Of a DNA stretch of 64,000 nucleotides, positions 56,958-64,000 are shown one piece after another. The stretch's first letter is position 1. The number at the start of each line of letters is the position of its first letter. The translations under genes were made by a program, and so were the position numbers. The notes beneath the pieces are model-generated. The model saw only the letters and a list, made by a program, of their open reading frames with translations, ran no database searches and was not told the DNA's origin. The stretch is from Saposhnikovia divaricata (Eukaryota > Streptophyta > Magnoliopsida > Apiales > Apiaceae), in NCBI GenBank assembly GCA_036435485.1, contig CM071595.1, forward strand, positions 103,966,580 through 104,030,579, given 5' to 3'.

Positions 56958-58056
56958 GAGAGTTATATATCTCAGAGATGAGGCGACGTTATAACAATAA
57001 ATTCACTAAGATAATAAGAACTCTTGCCAAGTTCACCTAAAACCCCTATGGGAACTCTTAAGTATCATAATAATAACTTGGCTCGATATCGTATCAATGA
57101 CCAAGGCAACAGACCTTGAGGCTTACGAGCAGCAACACGATGATGCTTTATTATATGCTGACGATCGGTCGTGAATTCGATAGATTACCCTACTGAGGAC
57201 CCGGAGGAGGTTCCAGCTAAGGAGGAGAATCCTGTTAAAGATAAGGAGTTTACCCTTGAGGAAGTGAGGGCTGCAGCCAGAAATACTGTAAGAGCTAAGG
57301 TATAGTGCTCAGAGATGTGAGCGTATTGAGATATTATTATGAAAACTAAAGATGCATATTGGATTCATAGCCGGACTACCGGATGTAGTACCAGCAAGTA
57401 AGAAGGATTGGAAGGATTACTTGAGAACTTATATGGGGATAGATAAGAATCCTTAGAGACTTTCAGATTAATGAGAAAAGAGTTAGAATAATGCATGATT
57501 ATCAAAGACATCGATATAGGACGGGGAGCAGAATCTCCAAGAGCAGTTGAGATAGAGGCATCAAGTTCCATATCATTTGATAAATGGATTAGAGTGACTA
57601 GTCAATGGTAATTTGCCATGAGAAGGCAAATTTCATAGGTTATAAATTACAAAGTCAAATTGAGATTGATGAGGTGGTTTGATTCAGAGAAATATTCATT
57701 TTATGAATGGATCAGCTTAGAAATTAAAGACATTGAGAAGTAATGGTATGATTGGTAAAGTTATATAAGGAAGTAGTAAGCGAAACAATGATCTCAGAAT
57801 TTACAAGAGGAAAGGACCAGTGAGTCTATGATAAAATCGTAATAAGTCTACTGTCAGGGACTAAGTATAGGTTTATTTTAACTCAGTGGAATGATGAACC
57901 AGAAACATTAGATGCATGTGGTTCAGAGGAATATTAAATTCTTTCTTTTCCTTGAATGGATTATAGTAGTTAAATTAAGTTTACTCCAACGCTGAATCAT
58001 AAATGGATCAAGTAATACGATCAGTGGTTAAGAGGTAATGGAGAATGTTTTAAGAG
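56958..58056 (+). other. Interior of element 5 before RT: gag-protease region, not recognisable
   Basis: Expected place of gag and protease. Only short open patches remain (for example NSIDYPTEDPEEVPAKEE near 57172-57230). No zinc knuckle or protease motif is seen. Confidence 0.45.
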
Positions 58057-58500
58057 GAAACCTGAAAGAGCAAGTGTATGCCAAGTTCTCGAGGTATGAA
58101 TTCTGATAAAATGAAGTTCTGTTATTAGGACATGCGAGCAATAGTGAGTAGTGTTGGTTGACCCCGCCGAGTGAAAGACAGTTTCAATTGGGAAAGGCCA
58201 ACCACACCAGCAAAGGTGAGAAATTTCATAAGATTCACCAGGTATTACCAAAGAATTGTTCAGGACTTTACAAAGATTGCAATCCCGTAACCCGACTTAT
58301 TTGTAAGGCTAAGAGGTTTGAATGAACTGGAAAATGTGAGAAAATCTTCCTGGAGATAAAAATGAAATTGGAGGTGACCCAGCATTGGCATTGCCTAATG
58401 GAAGAAGGAAGACTTTGTGATATATTATGATGCACTTCATATAGGTTTAGGTTGTGTGCTTATGCAGTACGGCAGAGTAATTGCGGATGCATTCAAACAG
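58057..58500 (+). pseudogene. pol: Gypsy reverse transcriptase C-terminus and RNase H remnant, element 5
   Basis: Patches in shifted frames: LKEQVYAKFSRYEF then EVLLLGH (58045-58130), NWERPTTPAKVRNFIRFTRYY and QDFTKIAIP (58186-58287), RFE*TGKCEKIFLEIKMKL (58315-58370, Trp replaced by TGA), PALALPNG and YYDALHIGLGCVLMQYGRVI (58378-58495). These match, in order, the end of Tekay-type RT and the start of RNase H. Several stops and frameshifts; the polymerase catalytic motif upstream is not found. Confidence 0.8.
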
Positions 58501-61500
58501 TAGTGGTCCTTCTGAGACTAGTGGTTAGGTAGACTGACATTTGGTAGTATCAATTACTAGGACGTATATGTATCAGGAAGATGTGGCATGTTTCAGTTTA
58601 AAACTTTTGATTTTCCCTTCTATGGGATGTATATATTTGGTTCCTTTCCCGTGGTTGAACTTCCAACTTTATGTCAATCATTCCGTTGTTATAACTTCTT
58701 ATGATTCTACCTGCTTGGATGTTCATAGAGTTGTTCTTTAGGTTTCGAAATTGATCTTCTTAGTATTACCAGTGGGTGGATAGATTAACCAAAATTTTCC
58801 TGATTCTGGAAAGTAATTCAACAAATTTTGGCAAACCTTGTCTTTCTGATTATCAGAGAACGTCACTGAAGAGCGTGGAAACTGGAGCGAACCCTGTGGA
58901 TTAGGTAAGGTAGCCGCTATATGGGTTGGTGGACAGACCCTGATTATTACAACTGATTGAAAAGATAAAATGATTGGATGGTAAATGGGAAATGTATTTA
59001 AGGACCAAAACGGACTGAGAAATTCCGGGATTGATTTAAATGAAAAGGCTATTATTCCAAGAGTGTTAGGCTTATGCAGCACGTGGGATTGATAAGAGAA
59101 TTTGAAAAAAATAAAAATAAAGGAAAGGTACCCGGAGATGGTACCGAGAAGTCGATTGAGACTTATATGGAGTAAAATTTTAAAGAGATCAGAAGGTATC
59201 GAGGAAGAGGGATGAACGAAGAGTGGCAGTGCTCAAATTGAGTGACTCTGCTACTCTGGTACCTAAGATTGCTATGTAAAGGAAAGCAGTGAACAAACAC
59301 AAAAAGGAAAAGTTTAAGAGTATGCGAGAAAAAGCATATTGATAAGCGTAACCTACCCTAGATAAGTTATCTTCGCTATGGACGAAGCAGGCGCTATGCC
59401 GGCAATTGCTAGAAAAGTAATACCATTAGCTAACCCTAAACTCACATACTATAGCATGGCCATTCGGGGCCATGTCGCAAAGAATTATAAAGTGACTAGA
59501 CCAGCAATGTAAGGACAAAGCGGGGTGATTCTAACCAAGCGCCAACCGCGAGAACTTTGGATATAAAGTGAAGTGATTAAGGCATATATGATTGACCAGC
59601 TTATGAGCTAGAAAGAGAAGTAAAGTGAATTGAGATACATGACGATGGGATTTTACATCAATGGAGCTTTATGAAGAGTGTCAGAAATGGTGCTGTATGA
59701 TGCATAAAGGTTATCTGAAACAGAATATCCTCCAAAGAGTAATAGGTATTAAGAGATCCATGTTGAACTCGACCAGTATCTTCCAGAACATCCTTGCTAC
59801 CATTATCGAGTTCTGTAAGAAGAGCGGATACACATATGTTTTCTTTCGGAAGGTCATGAAGACTGACGTCAATTCGAAAGAAAAGGCTAGCATTAAGCAA
59901 CCTATAGACTATCAAGATGAGAACGATTGAAAAGAGACCCTTATTAAAGATATGTGATCTGATTGTTAATTAAAGGATGTAAGTATTTCTTGAAAATAGA
60001 ATTGAGGATAGAATATCCATAATTTAAGACGAACCCGGGGGATGCACAAAGGAATGCATTACCCCTAATAAAGACATTGTGAATTTGGACGAGATAAGTT
60101 GGATTGACCAAGGCATCAATAATCTTTAGGGATTTACTGAAAGGAGTTTTGGAAAGTACATATACAGAATTGTTATAGGACTGATTAATGATACTTTGAT
60201 AAACTCTGTACCCAGAAAATATAGGAGGAATGATGAGGATGACGACCTAAGAACCCTTACAAGAAAAAGGTATTATTCTGAGTTTCAAAATGGAAGTTTG
60301 GTAGGGAACGTACGACATAATAATAATAATGCCATATAAGGCATGCGTGAGACCATGAGGAGTATGGATTGAACCAAATAAAGGTTGAGATTATCCTAAA
60401 CAAGGAAGAACTAAGAGAAGAAATATCCTAGGTATGATTAAGAGTAATCGTGATAAAGTTCACACAGAAAGGTGGAAGCAATGACTTATGGAAAAAGATT
60501 GATAGATATTTTTCTCCTTCAGCAGAGCTTAAGGGAAAATGATTTCACCCAACAGTGATGGGAATGAGGTAGAAAAATTTGAGTTGGAATAGATCCAGAA
60601 AACACTGATTGCAAGAAATTATTATTATCAGGAAAGGCCAATGAGGTGGCCTTTAAGTATAGAGGAGTAAATACAAATGCTCATACCAAAGAAACAGAAT
60701 GATATAGAAATGAATCTTGAAGGTCATAATGTGGTGGAGGAATTTACATTCCCTCTGATGATTGTGCAAGAATCAACTATAAGAATAGTTTAATTAAAGA
60801 TTCGATTCCGGATATCGTCCTAAGCATATTACATACTTTAGAAGGTCCTATTTCGAGGTAAACCAGGACCATGATACAAAATGACTAAGTAAACTGTTAA
60901 GCTTCCAATCTCCTACTAAAGATATATGATTAATAATTTCATTAACCTGTCATAGCTGCGGTGGTTAAAGCTCTTCATCAATTTTATCTGCTTCATTAAT
61001 GTCTACATCAATTTCAGGAAGTATTCCTTATGGATAAGGAATAGTAATTATTTTGTCTCTCTAAAGGATTTTGATCTGACAATTATGAAACCCGTATGAT
61101 TAACTACTAGAGCACTACGTAAACCACAAACGATGGTGATTCTTCTGAGAAATGAGGTGATAACGACTATGGAGATGTCGGAATGAAAAACAGAAATAGA
61201 TTGTATTGGATCTAAGTTAGAGAAATTGTCAAGGTTTATTTCGGATGGTTTAATTTTGGGAATGACGTGACAATTGATAATGTTATGATGGCTCATAAAG
61301 AGATTATAGTCAAAATAGAAACAAGATGACTGGTAAAAGAAATGTAGAGTTGAGGACACAAAGGGAATAAAGTTTGAGGAACAATCAGGGAGTTAAATAT
61401 GCGGACTCCAGAGAAACCCCAGCAATGAAGCTAGAAAAGTATGGAATTATCATGGTGTATGTTGTTGGTCACAACGGAAAGTTGGAATTGAAAAAGTAAA

Positions 61501-62750
61501 TGACATACAAATTAACCCCCTTTAAGTTGGGAGAATTCGAGGAAATTTGGAATAGATTGATTAAGTACTAAGGAGACCCATGGAACGAGGAAATGAGAAT
61601 TTAGATGGTTGAACAAAGGAAAGTTTGACCCCAAAAATGTGATGCTTATTAAGCACATGTGACGGTATACCAATGGAAAGGTACCAGATGCAAAGGGTGC
61701 CCCAATAATGAGATGACAGTGGAGATAAATAATAGAAGTGAATAAGAATCAGATAATCAGAAGGATGTGATTGATAAAGAAAAGATTGGGAAATAATTAC
61801 GGAATGTGAAGCAAAGAATGTTATGAATGGATTGATGAATAGGTTTTCTAACGAACTCTCGGGAGGACAACCTAATAGTGTTAGTATTATGAATATGAAA
61901 AAGCTAGTAGTATGGCGTGGAATGTCGGTAACAATAATGTCAAGCGAGAAATCCAATGTTTAATCTAAGTGGTTGAAAGATTTTCCAAAAATGAATGTTG
62001 CTAAGATTGAACAAGAATATAGGTCTATAGAATGATGGATAGAGCAGCGAGAATATATTGACACGTGAGATTACGATAAAGTAGTATTTAATACAATTAC
62101 GATTATTTTCTTCTCTAATGAACCACTATAGTTCAGAGGTAAATTCTAACTATGATATCCTGCAATCATGAAAACTTCTATGATTCTTTGAAATTCTTTT
62201 CTTTTCTTCTCCCTTATTCATCTTCTTTTTGAATTGAGAAGAACAACCTTTTAAGGAGGGGAGGTACTGCTACATGACTATCTATCTGTGTGATAGAAGT
62301 CTAAGTGGAACACCATAACTTGTTTAATTGCTTTTTAAGTACTAAAGGCTAGCCCCCTTCTATACTAACTATGCAATATAACAAATTTTCATTGATCATA
62401 GTGATCTCTCAATAAATCTTTCCACTTCTCTGTATTGATCAAGATTGTGAAGATTAAAGCGATCAGGAAATGCATAGTACGAGTGAGGTTATCTCCGAAT
62501 TTACAGCGCGATAGTGATACCAAAGTCTCTGCAGATACCAATAAGGGTAGTATAAGATTGGGTAAGGGCATAACCCGGATAGTGTGTTGTATGGAAAATA
62601 GCAAAGCTGATGGGAAAAGGATAAACTGTGTATTGTAGCACCAGTAGATGTGCTGAGAAAGGATTTGGATGATTAGGAATTAACCAGGAAACTGGAAAGT
62701 GAAATGACAGACAAGCGACCATTTGTTTTCAGACTGATTCCGGGACGGAA
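58501..62750 (+). other. Interior of element 5 after RNase H: decayed, nothing recognised
   Basis: Position of integrase and chromodomain in this clade, but I see no HHCC or DDE motif. Open stretches reach about 90 codons (59661-59930, lysine-rich). A copy of CCTTTTAAGGAGGGGAG at 62247-62263 duplicates the terminal PPT context. Confidence 0.45.
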
Positions 62751-62751
62751 T

Positions 62752-62770
62752 CCTTTTAAGGAGGGGAGAT
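62752..62770 (+). other. Polypurine tract, element 5
   Basis: TTCCGGGACGGAATCC then TTTTAAGGAGGGGAGAT directly before the 3' LTR. Confidence 0.85.
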
Positions 62771-64000
62771 TGTAAGAACCCAGATTTTTAGTACGAATTA
62801 AAACTTTTATTATTTAATGGATTATAAGTGTAACAGTTGTTCTAATGAATGGAATGGATATGGATTCCAATGTTTATATGTCATGAAGAATGCAATGGGT
62901 TGACAACTTAGATAAGAATAATCTATCTCCTCGAAAGTAAGATATGGTAAATTCCAAAGAGGAAGGTTATTCTCATGTCATCCAAATCGATATCTGTTAT
63001 AAGTCGAGTGGCTCCGTAAAAGGGTTAAGGAACGCTCAGGAAAGCGCGAGGACATTTTTCTAATTATAAGAATTAAAGAGAAAATAAGCAATGAATAGTA
63101 TTTTTGGTGGAAATTGGAATATTATCAAACGACGCTATATAGGAGTATTCGGAACGGATTTCTGAATTCGTATTAATGACCGATAAGAAATATAAGTGTG
63201 TGTAAACGATATCAGATTCAGAAAAATAACACTTTTATTTTTCCAGAGATTTCACTAGACACTAAATGATTTAAGGATTTAATATAAATATTTAAGGAAT
63301 TTGAATTCCAGAATTATAAAGGAGGATTGAGAATGGTAGTTTAATATTAAGAAGGTTTCTGGTAAAACCGTAACGAGATATACTTGAGATATTCCTCCGA
63401 ACGATCAATGAAAATGAGCAATAACCGGACAAAGAAACAATCAGAGGACCAAGACGCATGCATGTGCAAGAGGATAAGATCAAGGAACTAAGTAGTCACT
63501 AAGGTAACTAGCATACTTAGCAAACAAACCAAGTACTTAGCAAGATTACTTCATCCTACCACTAAACATCAACACTTGTCCACTTGAATGCATCATCCAT
63601 GACCACATTACTTTATTAAAGTATCTTTATGATTAGATATTATCAAGAGACATCACTTTATGCATAATGAACCAAGCAACCAAGCAAGAACACTATCTCT
63701 CTCTTCTCTTCATCCATTCGGCCTTCTCTAAATTCCAAAAACAAAATCCAACCTCCAACCATTATTTGATCTCCAAATTTTTATGGTGAGTACTACATTT
63801 CATATTAGAGATATGCTATGAATCTTAGCTTCAAACTCCACTTCTTTCATTTTCAAATAAATCATCAAAGTTTAGGGTGAATAGTAACCTCAAGAACTAA
63901 CTTTGGTTTTCTTGATTTCTTTTGATGATCCTAGCTACACTAAGGTTGTACAAGGGCTATACAAGGCTTAGTAAGTTCTTAGACACTCCAAGGAAGGTAT
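62771..64000 (+). repeat. 3' LTR of element 5 (first 1230 bp, cut by window edge)
   Basis: TGTAAGAACCCAGATTTTTAG; matches 52624 onward with scattered changes (AGTACG for GGTAGG, GGGTTGACAA for GGGTCGACAA). Confidence 0.88.

Larger units (their letters stand above)
52624..64000 (+). mobile_element. Tekay/Del-like Ty3/Gypsy element 5, right end beyond window
   Basis: Plus-strand element: 5' LTR 52624-56941, tRNA-iMet PBS, a decayed interior with RT and RNase H traces, PPT and the first 1230 bp of the 3' LTR. LTRs share the GGATC/GGGG-type end with element 4, so they belong to the same clade. In the comparable stretch the LTRs differ every 25-40 bp, several percent, so the insertion is old. It sits in the 3' LTR of element 2. 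Confidence 0.88.

Noticed and set aside
59661..59930. 89-codon frame as a gene in element 5
   Set aside because: Lysine-rich frame in a decayed interior with an opposing frame of similar length; no family recognised.

Overview
This window is repeat-rich, gene-poor nuclear DNA of a flowering plant. The evidence is plant-type LTR retrotransposons (Sirevirus Copia, Athila-like and Tekay/Del-like Gypsy), tRNA-iMet primer-binding sites, a MuDR-type transposon fragment and a plant GT14 glycosyltransferase pseudogene. Element types and AT content fit a eudicot with a large genome; I cannot name the species. There are no rRNA or tRNA genes and no CRISPR array. No intact host gene is visible.

Layout. 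(A) 1-7534: a minus-strand non-autonomous LTR element (LARD-like) without a recognisable gag or pol, carrying a 0.9 kb array of paired short hairpins; its left LTR runs off the window. It sits inside a coding exon of a GT14 gene whose remains (7535-8452) hold one nonsense codon and two frameshifts. (B) About 9341-10429: a MuDR-like transposase fragment cut off by the next element. (C) 10430-20676: Sirevirus element 1 (+), with near-identical LTRs, intact gag, broken pol, a broken third ORF and an unrelated inserted segment. (D) 20677-22451: the 3' end and LTR of an Athila-like Gypsy element, inserted in (E). (E) Sirevirus element 2 (+), split into 22452-26353 and 49784-52623, a decayed host for the later insertions. 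(F) 26354-49783: Sirevirus element 3 (-), same family as element 1, with 519-bp LTRs and TSD AACTT. (G) 38070-49678: element 4 (-), nested in the 5' LTR of element 3 with TSD CCATC; it is a Tekay/Del-like Gypsy element with 3435-bp LTRs that keeps gag plus a pre-gag ORF but has lost almost all of pol. (H) 52624-64000: element 5 (+), a decayed Tekay-like element with a 4318-bp LTR, inserted in the 3' LTR of element 2 and running off the right end.

History. Nesting and LTR differences counted by eye agree. Element 2 is oldest. Elements 5 (several percent) and 3 (about 2 percent) came later. Element 1 is at about 1 percent, and element 4, inside element 3, is youngest (about a dozen differences in 3.4 kb).

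How parts work together. Each LTR element pairs a promoter-bearing LTR with a tRNA primer site and a polypurine tract. Gag would form the particle; pol would supply protease, integrase, reverse transcriptase and RNase H. None of the visible pol genes is intact, so every copy would need proteins in trans. The items most worth checking are the pol-adjacent third ORF of the Sireviruses with promoter-like upstream DNA, the conserved gag/pol frame break with a splice-acceptor-like site, the antisense segment in element 1, the gag-only design and tandem LTR/PPT duplication of element 4, a TTCGAGAA array in the LTR of element 2, and the hairpin array of the LARD.
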